The position numbers were made by a program, and so were the translations under genes. The notes beneath the pieces were generated by a model. That model did not search any database, was not told the DNA's origin, and saw nothing but the letters and a program-made list of their open reading frames with translations. A DNA stretch of 64,000 nucleotides from assembly GCA_943787185.1 (NCBI GenBank), contig CALSLL010000003.1, forward strand, positions 1-64,000, written 5' to 3'. Position 1 is the stretch's first letter; each line of letters opens with the position of its first letter. Source of the DNA: UBA10349 sp003485905 (lineage in GTDB: Bacteria > Pseudomonadota > Gammaproteobacteria > Arenicellales > Arenicellaceae). Below, piece after piece: positions 33,367 through 43,355 of the stretch.

Positions 33367-35559
33367 TCAGGTCCAGCTTAAATCGTGCTTGAGAATTGGC
33401 GTCGAGCGAATCCGTTTGCCAGTAGCAAAGTAGATTGCATTAGCTACAGCAGGCGGTGACGGTGGGCCGGCTGGCTCACCCATTCCGCCCCACCAGCCAT
33501 CTTGAGATAATGCAAAATGCACTTCCACTTCTGGCATCTGAGGCATTCGCATCAAATTGTAAGTATTAAAATTTGTGTTCATAAAGCAACCTTCTCTGAG
33601 ATCAAGCCCTCCCGACAGCGCGTGCGAGAGCTCCCAACAGGCAGCGCCTTCCATTTGCTCTGAACCATTCAGTGGATTAATCATATAGCCACTATTCATT
33701 ACCTGAACCAGTTTTTCAATGGTGAGCTGGCCGCGCTGATTTACAGATACAGTAGCGCAAGTTCCGCAGATTGAGCCGTGGTCCTCAAGAATTGCTATAC
33801 CCATACCCTCGCCCTTAGGAAGATCAGTAGTAAATCCAGCCACCTCTTTAAGTTTCAATAAAACGCGCTGCCAAGGCTCCTGTCCTTTGGTCATTTCCAA
33901 ACGCCACTCAAGCGGATCCCAATCGCCAGCCAGAGCCATCTCGTCAGCAAACTGCTCTATGATAAACCCGTTTTGATTTACGCCTGGACCACGATGGGTT
34001 GCGGTAGGGATATGCGCGGCAACATTATGGCGTTCATGACGTCTATTTGGAATTGCATAAGGCATATTACTAATGGCTACATCAGCTGTAGCAGGGCCGT
34101 GGCTTTCCACCCCTTCATGGGTAAACCAAACTGCGCGTGAAAAAAGCGCATCTGGTAATCCTTTGTCGCCTATCGAGGCATTAAGTCGAATATGCACAGG
34201 TGGTCTTTGTTTGTCGTGAGTAACGTCTTCTTCTCGGGTCCAAATAACTTTAACCGGGCGTCGCAGCTTATTAGATATCTCAGCTGCCTGCCGGGTTACC
34301 GCGGTCGAACCGCCACCATTGCCGCCAAAGGCACCACCTAGAAAGGTGGTATGCATATAAATATCTTTAGTATCACGGCCAAGGTGACCCGCGACAACAT
34401 GCATTGGCGAAACCTGATTTTGTGCAGGTGACCACACGTCGATGCGCTCGTCGGTAACACTGACAGTAGCGTTAATCGGCTCCATTCGCGCATGGGTCTC
34501 ATATGGTCGGTGATAATCTGCCGTCAGACTGTTCTCTGCAGCGTCTATTTTACCAATAGCATCGGTACCTTCTTCGTTACTAACGTCTCCAGCAACCTTA
34601 AATAACCGGCTTGCTTCTGTAGCCTGGCTTTCATTGCTGACCTTATGGTTAGGGCCAAAATCCCATTCGATAGGCATTAAATCGAGCGCAGTTTTAGCTC
34701 GATACCAACTATCTGCCACTACCGCAACACCATTTTGCATGTCAGTCGTCGATGTTTTGCCTTCCAGAGCCTTAAACTCTACAACGGTAATAACGCCTTT
34801 CCGATCCTTAACTGCGTCGAAGTCATAGCTTTTGATTCGACCCCACGGCACAGGACAACAACTAACAGCGGCATAGACCATACCGTCCAGACGCGTATCG
34901 ATTGAGTAGTGCGCGCTGCCATTCACCTTTACATCAACATCAAGACGTGGAGTTGGATTACCAAGCAACCACCATTGATCTGGCGTTTTAATCGCTGGTT
35001 CTTCGGCCAACGACAATTCAGCTGCAGCTGCAGCAAACTCAGCATAGTTAGCGCTATTAGCACCCGCGCTTAGTACACCTTGCTTTGCTACTACCTCGGT
35101 CGGACTAATCCCCCAGTCTTTAGCGGCGGCGGCTTTCAGTCGTTCTCGTGCTGATGCGCCGGCTTGCATAATATGCGGGTGTTGTTGCCTAACCAACCGC
35201 GAGCCATTAGTCGTCGTGGCGATATATTCATTGTCATTTTTTACGTGCCGATTCATATCAGCAAACACGGCCTGAACTTTATCCCAGGGTACATCCAGTT
35301 CTTCCGCAATCATCATCGACACAGATGTAAGGGCACCCTGTCCCTGCTCCGTATGAGGAACACGAATGGTTACTGTGCCTTCTGCATCTATCGTCAGCCA
35401 TGCATTAATCTCAGTACCATCGGTTGGCGTTGTCCAAGGTTTTGGGGCCACCACAGCGGCAGAGACTCCTGGCATATAGAAACCGAGCATCATTCCTCCA
35501 CCACCCAATGCCATGCTTCGAATGAGCGTGCGACGAGACATCTTCATTTGTGAATTCAT
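33367..35559 (-). CDS. Molybdenum hydroxylase large subunit (IorB-like)
   Basis: 730 aa. N-terminal Tat signal (SRRTLIRSMALGGGGMMLGF), so the enzyme is exported folded. Xanthine-dehydrogenase-family large subunit of the isoquinoline 1-oxidoreductase beta / aldehyde-oxidase type: GQGALTSVSMMIAEELDV, the FLGGAFGGNGGG molybdopterin loop, and the C-terminal GGMGEPAGPPSPPAVANAI segment. Paired with the 2Fe-2S subunit gene, whose stop lies 2 bp before this ATG; GGAGG is the RBS. Oxidises an aldehyde or N-heterocycle by hydroxylation; substrate not predictable. Confidence 0.92.
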   Translation of the reverse strand: MNSQMKMSRRTLIRSMALGGGGMMLGFYMPGVSAAVVAPKPWTTPTDGTEINAWLTIDAEGTVTIRVPHTEQGQGALTSVSMMIAEELDVPWDKVQAVFADMNRHVKNDNEYIATTTNGSRLVRQQHPHIMQAGASARERLKAAAAKDWGISPTEVVAKQGVLSAGANSANYAEFAAAAAELSLAEEPAIKTPDQWWLLGNPTPRLDVDVKVNGSAHYSIDTRLDGMVYAAVSCCPVPWGRIKSYDFDAVKDRKGVITVVEFKALEGKTSTTDMQNGVAVVADSWYRAKTALDLMPIEWDFGPNHKVSNESQATEASRLFKVAGDVSNEEGTDAIGKIDAAENSLTADYHRPYETHARMEPINATVSVTDERIDVWSPAQNQVSPMHVVAGHLGRDTKDIYMHTTFLGGAFGGNGGGSTAVTRQAAEISNKLRRPVKVIWTREEDVTHDKQRPPVHIRLNASIGDKGLPDALFSRAVWFTHEGVESHGPATADVAISNMPYAIPNRRHERHNVAAHIPTATHRGPGVNQNGFIIEQFADEMALAGDWDPLEWRLEMTKGQEPWQRVLLKLKEVAGFTTDLPKGEGMGIAILEDHGSICGTCATVSVNQRGQLTIEKLVQVMNSGYMINPLNGSEQMEGAACWELSHALSGGLDLREGCFMNTNFNTYNLMRMPQMPEVEVHFALSQDGWWGGMGEPAGPPSPPAVANAIYFATGKRIRSTPILKHDLSWT

Positions 35560-35561
35560 GA

Positions 35562-36032
35562 CTAAGCCTCCGATTTCTTGGTTAATTCAGCCGCGCGATG
35601 AATTGCTTTGCGAACTCTTAAATAAGTTCCACAACGACACAAATTTCCGGCCATCGCTGAATCGATCTGGCTATCGCTGGGCGAGTCATTGTTTGCCAGT
35701 AATGCGACTGCCGACATGATCTGACCCGACTGACAGTAACCGCATTGCGGTACTGTGTTTTCGATCCAGGCCTGTTGAACAGGATGCTCATTATTTTCTG
35801 ACAAACCTTCGATGGTAGTGACTTCATGTCCTACCAGACTAGATACTGGCGTACTACAAGCTCTTACTGGCTTGCCATCGACGTGCACAGTGCAAACACC
35901 ACATTGAGCAATGCCACACCCAAATTTTGTACCGGTCAACCCAATACTGTCCCGCAATACCCAGAGTAGCGGTGTTTCAGCTTCGACATCGACCTCATAG
36001 GTTTTGTTATTAACACTTAGTGAAAAAGCCAT
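35562..36032 (-). CDS. 2Fe-2S subunit of the molybdenum hydroxylase (IorA-like)
   Basis: 156 aa with the two iron-sulfur sites of this family: plant-type Cys39, Cys44, Cys47 and Cys59, and the second site Cys97, Cys100, Cys132 and Cys134 (QCGYCQSG and LCRCGTY). No signal peptide: such subunits are exported in complex with the Tat-carrying large subunit. Directly followed by the large-subunit gene. Transfers electrons from the Mo centre, probably to a periplasmic cytochrome that is not encoded nearby. Confidence 0.95.
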   Translation of the reverse strand: MAFSLSVNNKTYEVDVEAETPLLWVLRDSIGLTGTKFGCGIAQCGVCTVHVDGKPVRACSTPVSSLVGHEVTTIEGLSENNEHPVQQAWIENTVPQCGYCQSGQIMSAVALLANNDSPSDSQIDSAMAGNLCRCGTYLRVRKAIHRAAELTKKSEA

Positions 36033-36179
36033 AAGCAGTAATTCTCCTCAATTGCCAAAGGGTGTATGGGCACTAAAAATCGGACTGTCATTAGTTCATC
36101 AGAATAAGGCTTGATGTGTAAAAAAACAACCTTCGGTTTAACGAAATTTGTCGATCACTGGCCCCACTATTTTCTGATG

Positions 36180-37442
36180 TTATACGGTTAAGAATTTCAC
36201 ACACGCGGGTTTTAATACATCCGCAGTTGCACCTGTTGGAGTAATCATTCCGCTGTCAGGATTCACCGCGAATGTAATGACGTGATCAGAGCCTTGATTC
36301 GCAACGAAGACGTGTTCTCCTGATACTCCAAAGGTGATTCCCCGCGGAGTTGACCCACCTGAGGATACAATATCAACCAACGTTAGTATTCCCGTAGCTT
36401 CGTCAATGCCAAAGATAGCGATACTATTGTGACCGCGATTACATGCGTAGACAAACTTGCCATTGGGGTGCACTTTAATATCCGACGGGTTATTCCTTTC
36501 GGTAAAGTCAGCCGGGATCATTGAAAGCTGCTGAATGAACGTCAACGCAGCAGTATCCGGGTCGTATTGATACGATGACACACTGGAGTCTCGTTCATTG
36601 GTCATAAAAATATACGGTAGTCTCGGATGAAATACCGGGTGTCGTGGGGCGATCCCAGCTTTAGTTTGAACAAATTGTTCATCTTCAAAGGTATTTAACT
36701 CTGGGTTAATCCTGTACGTATAAACACGATCCGCACCTTTATCGCAAACCACGACAAAACTATTAGTAGGATCAAGAACCACGGAATGCGCGTGCGGGCT
36801 TTGTTGAGAAACCGGATCTACTCCCCCGAGCCTCTCCAATACGGCAACATCAGATGCCGGCGCGAGCGTGCCATCCGGATTCACCGGGAACATCGAAACC
36901 GTACCGTCATCGTATATCTTCTCAATCACTGAAGCACCATCTCTCTCCGCAACGGTTGTCGCAGGCCTGTAGTCTCCATGATTAGATGTAAACACTCTGG
37001 AACCCGTCGGATCGATGCTGATATAGGCTGGATTCACACCCATCGACTGCTGAGTATTCATATGTGTAATTGCTCCCGTATCGCGATTAATCGAAAACGA
37101 CAGAACGCCACCACCACCGCCAAACTCGCCATGCAGATTTCCAACTTCATTTGTCGAATAAAGATGTTCTCCATCGGGTGAAACACACAGAAAACCCGCA
37201 TTAAGGTTTTCGAATTCTTCACCGGTGTGACTAAGCGGTGTAAAGGAACCATCTTCGGTATTTAGCTCAAACACGCTAATGCCACCACCTCCACCAACAC
37301 CGAATGGCCCTTGGGTCCATGAGCCCACGTAAGCGTAGGTTTTATCTGATGATTGGGCTCGTAAGGTATTAGTAGTGGCAGCTAATCCGGCTCCGACCAG
37401 TGCAACAAAATCGCGGCGCGTGATTTTAGTAGTGTTTGTCAT
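36180..37442 (-). CDS. Tat-exported lactonase-like beta-propeller
   Basis: 420 aa. Tat signal (TRRDFVALVGAGLAA). Seven-bladed propeller of the 6-phosphogluconolactonase/carboxymuconate-cyclase family (PF10282): YAYVGSWTQ, LCVSPDGEHLYSTNEV, PHAHSVVLDPTNSFVVVCDKGADRVYTYR, HPNGKFVYACNRGHNSIAIF. Gly-rich insert after residue 40 (GVGGGGG). Exported members usually act on lactones or have no known activity. Lies between an AHH gene (28 bp upstream) and the molybdenum hydroxylase genes; an operon is likely. Confidence 0.88.
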   Translation of the reverse strand: MTNTTKITRRDFVALVGAGLAATTNTLRAQSSDKTYAYVGSWTQGPFGVGGGGGISVFELNTEDGSFTPLSHTGEEFENLNAGFLCVSPDGEHLYSTNEVGNLHGEFGGGGGVLSFSINRDTGAITHMNTQQSMGVNPAYISIDPTGSRVFTSNHGDYRPATTVAERDGASVIEKIYDDGTVSMFPVNPDGTLAPASDVAVLERLGGVDPVSQQSPHAHSVVLDPTNSFVVVCDKGADRVYTYRINPELNTFEDEQFVQTKAGIAPRHPVFHPRLPYIFMTNERDSSVSSYQYDPDTAALTFIQQLSMIPADFTERNNPSDIKVHPNGKFVYACNRGHNSIAIFGIDEATGILTLVDIVSSGGSTPRGITFGVSGEHVFVANQGSDHVITFAVNPDSGMITPTGATADVLKPACVKFLTV

Positions 37443-37470
37443 CTATTAGTCTCCCTAGTCTCTTTTACTT

Positions 37471-38520
37471 CTAGTCTTCTGCAGCAACCAAACAGTCGTA
37501 ATTCCCCACTTCTGCATCAGGGTACCAGACCCAATGTTTACTGAATGTCATTGGTTCAATCAAATATTCCGGATCGGTAATCGTAATCGTATAATCAAGA
37601 CGATCACCCTGTGGGCTAACGGTAAATCTCTCTAACGTTTCCATTGAAGTACTTGCCGGAACCCCCTGTCCATCGAGGTGCCCCCAATTTACCTTGGTAG
37701 TAGTAACTACCAATGTTGTGTCACTCTCCCAGTACCCGACAGCGTACCCCACTAGTGAATCCGGCTGTCCATCGGCCGATGCATCCGGTGACATATGAAT
37801 GGTGCGAATGGTGTCGAACTCCTCGTTATGCCAAAGGATATTCTCACCATCCTGCACGATTTCGAATGGATACGGAGCTTCCATAATCAACGGCATACCC
37901 TTCAGAGAACAATTCCTCAAGGGATTATCCCGAGTCCAGACGAAATTATCGACTACCTGCAAGGCCGCTTCTGTAAGGTTGGCACGGCCATCTGGCGTCT
38001 TGCCAATATCTCTAGGCATCAGCATCGGGATGGTGTCGGGCGTACTCCAAACACGAAAAATACCAAGTTCTGGGGCTGATGTATCACCTACCCCGAGTCG
38101 TCTGCTTTCAGACATCTCGATAGTTTGATCAGTCCATATAGGCTGCACATTTCCGCCTAATAGAACTTCCTCGCCGTCACTGGTCAACACGTTGCTGATA
38201 TAGAGGCCGTGGTCAACTAGAATTGACGGGTTACCGGCTACCCGCACGGTATCCCCAACTTCAATAAAGGTAGGATCGATTTGCCAGCGCCGCATATTAC
38301 TAAGCGCAGTGGTCGCCATACCCCACTCCTGAACTTCACCATCTTCTGCAACAACACGCATCGACACTTGTGGATGCGGATTTCGCCAAAGAATATCGGT
38401 AATTTCACCTTCGACTTCAATGATCGTGTCAGGGTCATAGTTCCCTGCCACGGCATGGTGTGCATTACTGGAAAACGGTAGCACTAAAAAACCAATAAAA
38501 ACCACATTACGAATATGCAC
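37471..38520 (-). CDS. Exported AHH two-domain protein (DUF6152-like)
   Basis: 349 aa from the GTG at 38520, chosen because GGAGG sits 7 bases upstream; that GGAGG lies inside the alternative ATG frame from 38535. Signal peptide ends SNA before His-His (AHHAVAGNYD). N-terminal domain: ILWRNPHPQVSM. C-terminal domain: LRNCSLKGMP, VGYAVGYWESDTTLVVTTTKVN, DPEYLIEPMTF and terminal NYDC. First gene of the leftward run AHH, lactonase-like propeller, 2Fe-2S subunit, Mo subunit. Confidence 0.82.
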   Translation of the reverse strand: MHIRNVVFIGFLVLPFSSNAHHAVAGNYDPDTIIEVEGEITDILWRNPHPQVSMRVVAEDGEVQEWGMATTALSNMRRWQIDPTFIEVGDTVRVAGNPSILVDHGLYISNVLTSDGEEVLLGGNVQPIWTDQTIEMSESRRLGVGDTSAPELGIFRVWSTPDTIPMLMPRDIGKTPDGRANLTEAALQVVDNFVWTRDNPLRNCSLKGMPLIMEAPYPFEIVQDGENILWHNEEFDTIRTIHMSPDASADGQPDSLVGYAVGYWESDTTLVVTTTKVNWGHLDGQGVPASTSMETLERFTVSPQGDRLDYTITITDPEYLIEPMTFSKHWVWYPDAEVGNYDCLVAAED

Positions 38521-38812
38521 AATACTAACCTCCATTAATAAATGAAGTATCTCCGCTAGGAGTACCTAAACGAAGATACAACTTATTAAGTCTATAACGT
38601 TTCGCCAAAGGAAAGCTAATTGGCCTCACAGAGAATAACCCTTGTCAATTAGATACCAGTTTTTCCGCCTGCTTGGCATAAAACACGAACTACTAGTGAT
38701 TCTCTTACATTGTCCGAACCTTACTTATCAGGTATACAAGTAGCACGCATAATTAAACGCCTGAGATTAACGAATCATCACTCGGCGAAGCAAACAATTA
38801 GAGGGGACTAAA

Positions 38813-39595
38813 ATGAACCCAATGGCAAAAAACACCTTTTTCTTATTTGGCTGTCTATTTCTACTACCAACGTTAGTATCCGCTCAATCAGAAGTCACAG
38901 TTTTCGTCGGCGGCGCTATGACCAAGCCGGCTACCGAAGTTGGTATGACCTTTGATAATGGCTCAGACAACACCACGATTATCGAAAGTGACACCACGGG
39001 TGAGCTACAAAAACGGCTAGCAGCCGGTGAAAAAGCCGACCTGGTGATTGTTACTGCGCCAGCAATGGAAATGCTGCAACAGGAGCAACTGGTGATCGCT
39101 TCTAGCAGGGTCGATCTCGCATTGGCTTTGATCGGTGTAGGCATTCATCCTGAAGGTGCTGCACCTGATTTATCTACGGCAGATACATTTAAAGCCGCAC
39201 TATTGGGCGCGCGAACGGTTGCCTACGTCAGTCCTGCTGCTGGCGGAACCTCAGGAACCTACTTTGAAGGTCTGCTAGAAAGTATGGGTATTAGCGATGC
39301 TATGAAATCAAAAACCGTCTATCAAACCCAAGGTTCTGAAGTTGCGCAAGCAGTGGCTAGTGGTGACGCAGAATTCGGTATTACCTTTGTCAGTGAGCTA
39401 TTGCCGAATAAAGGTTTAATTGTCGCGGGGACATTTCCGGACGAGATCCAGCTACCAACAATCTACGCTGTAGCCATAGCAACTGCTTCTCCAAACAAAG
39501 AGGGGGCACAAGCATTGCTAGGCATGCTTGCTGGCGCGGAAGGACATGCTGCCTTGATGAATATTGGGTTGGAGCCAATAGCCTCGACTAACTAA
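38813..39595 (+). CDS. Periplasmic substrate-binding protein, ModA-like
   Basis: 260 aa. Signal peptide ends VSA (about residue 24). ModA/PF13531-type fold: VTVFVGGAMTKPATEVG, TGELQKRLAAGEKADLVIV, SPAAGGTSGTYFEGLLE. RBS AGAGGGG. No ABC transporter subunits adjoin it, so it may work as a stand-alone oxyanion or organic anion binding protein. It is divergent from the Mo-hydroxylase operon, which makes molybdate supply possible but unproven. Confidence 0.85.
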   Translation: MNPMAKNTFFLFGCLFLLPTLVSAQSEVTVFVGGAMTKPATEVGMTFDNGSDNTTIIESDTTGELQKRLAAGEKADLVIVTAPAMEMLQQEQLVIASSRVDLALALIGVGIHPEGAAPDLSTADTFKAALLGARTVAYVSPAAGGTSGTYFEGLLESMGISDAMKSKTVYQTQGSEVAQAVASGDAEFGITFVSELLPNKGLIVAGTFPDEIQLPTIYAVAIATASPNKEGAQALLGMLAGAEGHAALMNIGLEPIASTN

Positions 39596-39605
39596 CAACT
39601 AGTAA

Positions 39606-39639
39606 TGATTGGAGGCCATAAGCTAATAGCCTCCAATCA
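39606..39639. terminator. Hairpin between convergent genes
   Basis: TGATTGGAGGC (39606-39616) / GCCTCCAATCA (39629-39639), a perfect 11-bp stem with a 12-base loop. No T-run, but its place between two convergent stop codons suits a bidirectional terminator. Confidence 0.6.
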
Positions 39640-39653
39640 CCGTATAAAACTAC

Positions 39654-40085
39654 TTACCTAACCGTAGTGTTTGGGCCGACGCCTTTTATTTCAACTATAA
39701 CTTCCTGGTCATCGTTCGAGCCATCGTAATGCATGGCACCAGCCGGATGCATCATGTAACCGCCGGGTTCAATAGCAATCATATTTTCTTTATCAAAATC
39801 AGCACCAGTGCCGGTATACCAGGTGCCAGAAATTACAGTAACGTAGCGATCCGTAGTGTGGTAATGCGGACTGGACATCACACCCGGCGGGAATTTAGCT
39901 CTGATCATATAAAAGCCTTCTTCATCAGCGTCTCCGGCGAGGTAGACATAGCTGGCGGGTGACGTTTCCTGTTCGTGCCACTCCATTTCCCCCGGTTGGA
40001 GACGAACAAAACCGTCCTCATCAACCGCAGCGTAAGCGACAGGTATTAATATTAAAGCCAATCCCCATAGTTTCAATTTTTTCAT
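39654..40085 (-). CDS. Exported cupin-domain protein
   Basis: 143 aa. Signal peptide ends AYA (about residue 19). Single cupin domain with the metal-ligand pattern SSPHYHTTDRYVTVISG (two His) and GGYMMHPAGAMHY. Small exported cupins of this kind have no assigned substrate. Monocistronic; preceded by an AGGAGG-rich stretch. The 238 bp behind it hold two small stem-loops (about 40150-40175 and 40179-40200) and no gene. Confidence 0.85.
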   Translation of the reverse strand: MKKLKLWGLALILIPVAYAAVDEDGFVRLQPGEMEWHEQETSPASYVYLAGDADEEGFYMIRAKFPPGVMSSPHYHTTDRYVTVISGTWYTGTGADFDKENMIAIEPGGYMMHPAGAMHYDGSNDDQEVIVEIKGVGPNTTVR

Positions 40086-40323
40086 ATTTACCCCCTCCTC
40101 TTGCCCACATATTGCGGACGTTGATTAACTGAGTTCATTGTACTGCGAAAATTTAGAATAAACCTAAATTCTCAGCTAGTCCACGAATAATGGCGTGGAC
40201 CCTAAGAAGATTTAAATCCGTTATATGCCTACATTACGTTGGGGTTGCAGTCGCATTTATTCTACTCAGGATACCCAGCAATGTGTTATTTCAAGCAAAG
40301 TCTCGCTCTAGTGCATGATCGAA

Positions 40324-41394
40324 TCAAAGTTCTATCGCCACTGATTCTACCACTCCATTATCGTCAAAATGAGGTCTAAATAGAGCTCCAGATATAATAT
40401 TTATGACGCTCTGCTGTTCTTTCCTATTCTTACGACTGCCTCCGCTAAGAACCTCAATATCCTCGGCTTTACCAGATGAGTTTAAATTAAAACCAAATGT
40501 CATTCCGTGAGTGGTAATAGGAGTTGGTACAGCTCCAGCAAACGACGTGGACAATGATGGAACAATCGTGATTGCGGTAAATAGGCGTTGCATCCAAACC
40601 GTTGCATCAGGATCTGCATTATCAACGAGCAACTGGTATGCGGTATTATAAGCATCGATAGCGCTAGGCTGTTCGCCACGAGCGAGGTGATAGTCACCCA
40701 AATGAGTCGTAGCTTCAGCTTCTTCTAACAGGTATTGATTCTCCTTACTGATTGCAACAATACGTCGCAAAGAAACCGCAACTACATCCCAATGCATCCC
40801 AGTTGCCAAACGTTTCGCTTCTACCTGACTATCAATATAGTCTCGATTTGGCACTTCTACATAACCACAGATCGCTGATCCACCCCTATCTTCAGCGTCG
40901 ACACACCGCTCCTCTTCAATAAGTTCTGGACCAATTCCTCTATAAGAATTAACCGGTTTTCTCGTTTCAATTTGAAGGCGGCGGTATTCCACTGCAGCTT
41001 GACCATACAAAGGATCTATCAATTCGGAAGCACTAGCACCCTGTTGTTGCTCCAACTCTGCTATCAGCGTCGAGTAAAATGCGGAAGCATCAGCAACGAC
41101 TTACTCTGGGGACTCACTCAATAGTCCATGTCTATAGGCCTGGATTTTCCATTGCCCCAATACTTTCGCCATCGCCAGCGCTTGGCTACTAACCGCTCCA
41201 TGATCGCTTTGATAAACCGAATAAATCTCCTCATAGTTCTCGTCTACTGCGTCCCAATCACGAGCCGCAAGGTTTTTGTTAATCGAGTCAGAGAGCTCAG
41301 CGATTTTGGTAGCATCTGAATACGCTACCGGGCTTAAACCAATCGTTTGTGAAAAACCGAAAATTAAAATCGCTGTTTTCAGTACTAAAGTCAT
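40324..41394 (-). pseudogene. Exported protein of unknown function with an in-frame TAA
   Basis: Reading from the ATG at 41394 (GGAGG 11 bases upstream) gives a signal-peptide-like N-terminus and about 97 residues, then TAA at 41103-41101. The same frame continues without interruption (VVADASAFYSTLIAELEQQQ) for 259 more residues to 40324. So the break is one nonsense codon, not a frameshift. The middle looks helical, TPR-like (AEATTHLGDYHLARGEQPSAIDAY), and the end (FGFNLNSSGKAEDIEVLSGG ... FRPHFDDNG) resembles a TonB C-terminal domain. A TTG at 41055 could restart translation. Full product would be about 356 aa. Confidence 0.75.
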
Positions 41395-41754
41395 GAGAGA
41401 AGCCTCCAAGTGTGTAGTGAGATGCATAGCGAGGCAATGTTAGATTCACCAAACTTATCAACAGTCTCTAGTGTTGCTGCTGAACCTTATTGGATTACGT
41501 AAACAGAATCCAATACTTACAGGCTCATAATTGAAAATTCACAATGTGTGCACAATTGAGCAAAGAACACCTATTCAGAAATAAACTAGAAGCCCTTCGT
41601 TTCCGATTTCTTAATAATAATTACTATCACTATATCTATCATATAGAGCCCTTTGCGAGGGGTGTCGGCTTGGCCGTTTATATAAGGATCTATGTGACTT
41701 ATACTTTCAACTCCAAGGTCTAAAGACCTAGAAGATAACTGGAGAATAATCTTC
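41395..41754. other. Divergent intergenic region
   Basis: 360 bp between the nonsense-broken gene and the sugar dehydrogenase gene. AT-rich in the middle; an 88-codon frame on the minus strand (41586-41852) runs into the start of the plus-strand gene and has no conserved features, so it is not called. A GGAG lies 10 bases before the ATG at 41755. No other element recognised. Confidence 0.4.
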
Positions 41755-43257
41755 ATGAAAACCTGGATACTAATAGTCACATTCACGCTTAGTGCTTTCT
41801 CGCCGCTGCATACGCTTGAAGCCCAGATTACTAATCCTGTATTAGAATCCATCGAGAAATTAGGCTTAACCGTCCGAATTCAGGATGTCGCCCGGCTTCC
41901 GCACACTGGAAATTTACGCCCGGCCGACCAGGACAGAGACCCAAAAACCTGGGCCAGAGTAAGTTTTGTCCATGACGTATCTGATGGTCGCCGTTTTGCG
42001 AACGACTCTCGAGGCCAACTATATTTGTTAAATGGAAGTGAATCCTCGCTATATGCCGACGTTGGTGCCGCATTTACTAAAGTTATCTACGCCCGTAATC
42101 AAAGCGGATTCATCGGCTTCGCAATGCACCCTGATTTTCCGACAAATGGCCTTTTCTACACAGTGCACGGTGAAACGGCTGTAGACAACGACCACCCGCT
42201 CGATTTCATACCGCCAGGCTTTACACGAGAGGACGTTAACTCTCATGACATTATTACCGAGTGGAAGGCGGATGATCCATCCGCAATGACATTCACCGGA
42301 ACCCAACGTGAGCTAATTCGCGTTGGTCAGGTCGTTATCAATTATTCACATCCATTCGGTTACGTTGGATTTAATCCGACAGCCAAACCGGGTGACTCCG
42401 ATTACGGACTGATGTATACCAGCGGGAGCGATCTTGGATTCAGTAACGGCCTAGGCCCAAACTCAGAAAACCCTGGTCAAACCCAGCGTCTAGATACAAT
42501 TGTTACGACAATCTTACGAATTGATCCACGCAGCCCATCCGAATCGCATGGCTTAAAGGGACTTGGTGATTACACAATTCCTGCAATCAACCAATTCGCC
42601 GCCGATAATGACCCCAATACACTTGGTGAGATTTATGCCTACGGTTTACGAAATGCCCATCGATTATCTTGGGACTTGGAAGACGGAACGATGTTTGCAG
42701 CAGACGTGGGCATGAACCAAATCGAAGAAATAAACATCATCCATGAGGGAAGAAACTACGGCTGGATGGCCCGTGAAGGTTTTTGGGAGAACGGCATGAT
42801 CCGACCCGGTGGTGCATTAAATCAGCTGTTCGCACTTCCACAAGATATACTTGAGGGGCGGATTGCGGATGAGTTTACCTACCCGGTCGTAATCTACGAC
42901 CACGATGAAGGACAAGCGATAACCGCTGGTTTTACCTATCACGGCAAGGTCGAAGCATTGCAGGGTAAATTCGTTTTTGGTGATCTTGTGCGAGGCCGGC
43001 TGTTCGCCGCTGATGTGGATGCCATGAAAGCCGCCGATGATGGCATCCCGGCAACTGTAGCAGCAATCGAGGAGATTCAACTTTACGTAGTCAGAGAGAA
43101 CGGCAAACGTGTCTACGTTGCCTTCCGGGATCTAATAGAAAGAGCTAACGGCGCTACTGCAGCGCGAGCAGACATGCATTTAAGCCGAAGCCGAGACGGC
43201 GAAATTCTGGTTACGTCTAGGCAGGACGGGTGGATTCGAATGTTCGTTCCCGATTGA
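41755..43257 (+). CDS. Exported PQQ-type sugar dehydrogenase (GSDH family)
   Basis: 500 aa. Signal peptide ends LEA (about residue 23). Six-bladed propeller of the glucose/sorbosone dehydrogenase family (PF07995): GFIGFAMHPDFPTNGLFYTVH, EIYAYGLRNAHRLSWD, FAADVGMNQIEEINIIHEGRNYGWMAREG, and ITAGFTYHG. These loops would bind PQQ and calcium. No PQQ biosynthesis genes in the window. Followed by a metallo-beta-lactamase-fold gene (98 bp) and an amidohydrolase in the same direction; shared transcription is likely. Confidence 0.88.
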   Translation: MKTWILIVTFTLSAFSPLHTLEAQITNPVLESIEKLGLTVRIQDVARLPHTGNLRPADQDRDPKTWARVSFVHDVSDGRRFANDSRGQLYLLNGSESSLYADVGAAFTKVIYARNQSGFIGFAMHPDFPTNGLFYTVHGETAVDNDHPLDFIPPGFTREDVNSHDIITEWKADDPSAMTFTGTQRELIRVGQVVINYSHPFGYVGFNPTAKPGDSDYGLMYTSGSDLGFSNGLGPNSENPGQTQRLDTIVTTILRIDPRSPSESHGLKGLGDYTIPAINQFAADNDPNTLGEIYAYGLRNAHRLSWDLEDGTMFAADVGMNQIEEINIIHEGRNYGWMAREGFWENGMIRPGGALNQLFALPQDILEGRIADEFTYPVVIYDHDEGQAITAGFTYHGKVEALQGKFVFGDLVRGRLFAADVDAMKAADDGIPATVAAIEEIQLYVVRENGKRVYVAFRDLIERANGATAARADMHLSRSRDGEILVTSRQDGWIRMFVPD

Positions 43258-43355
43258 ATTGTTAGGAATATCAATACTATAGGCGTAGACTTTGTCGAAA
43301 CGGGCTTTAATTTGGAATACATCAAACCTATTTAATTACCTCTAGAGGCATACCG

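Noticed and set aside
36180..37442. pgl, 6-phosphogluconolactonase
   Set aside because: The Tat signal places it outside the cytoplasm, away from the pentose phosphate pathway.
41586..41852. 88-codon minus-strand ORF between two genes
   Set aside because: Overlaps the start of the sugar dehydrogenase gene on the other strand, has no RBS and no conserved motif.
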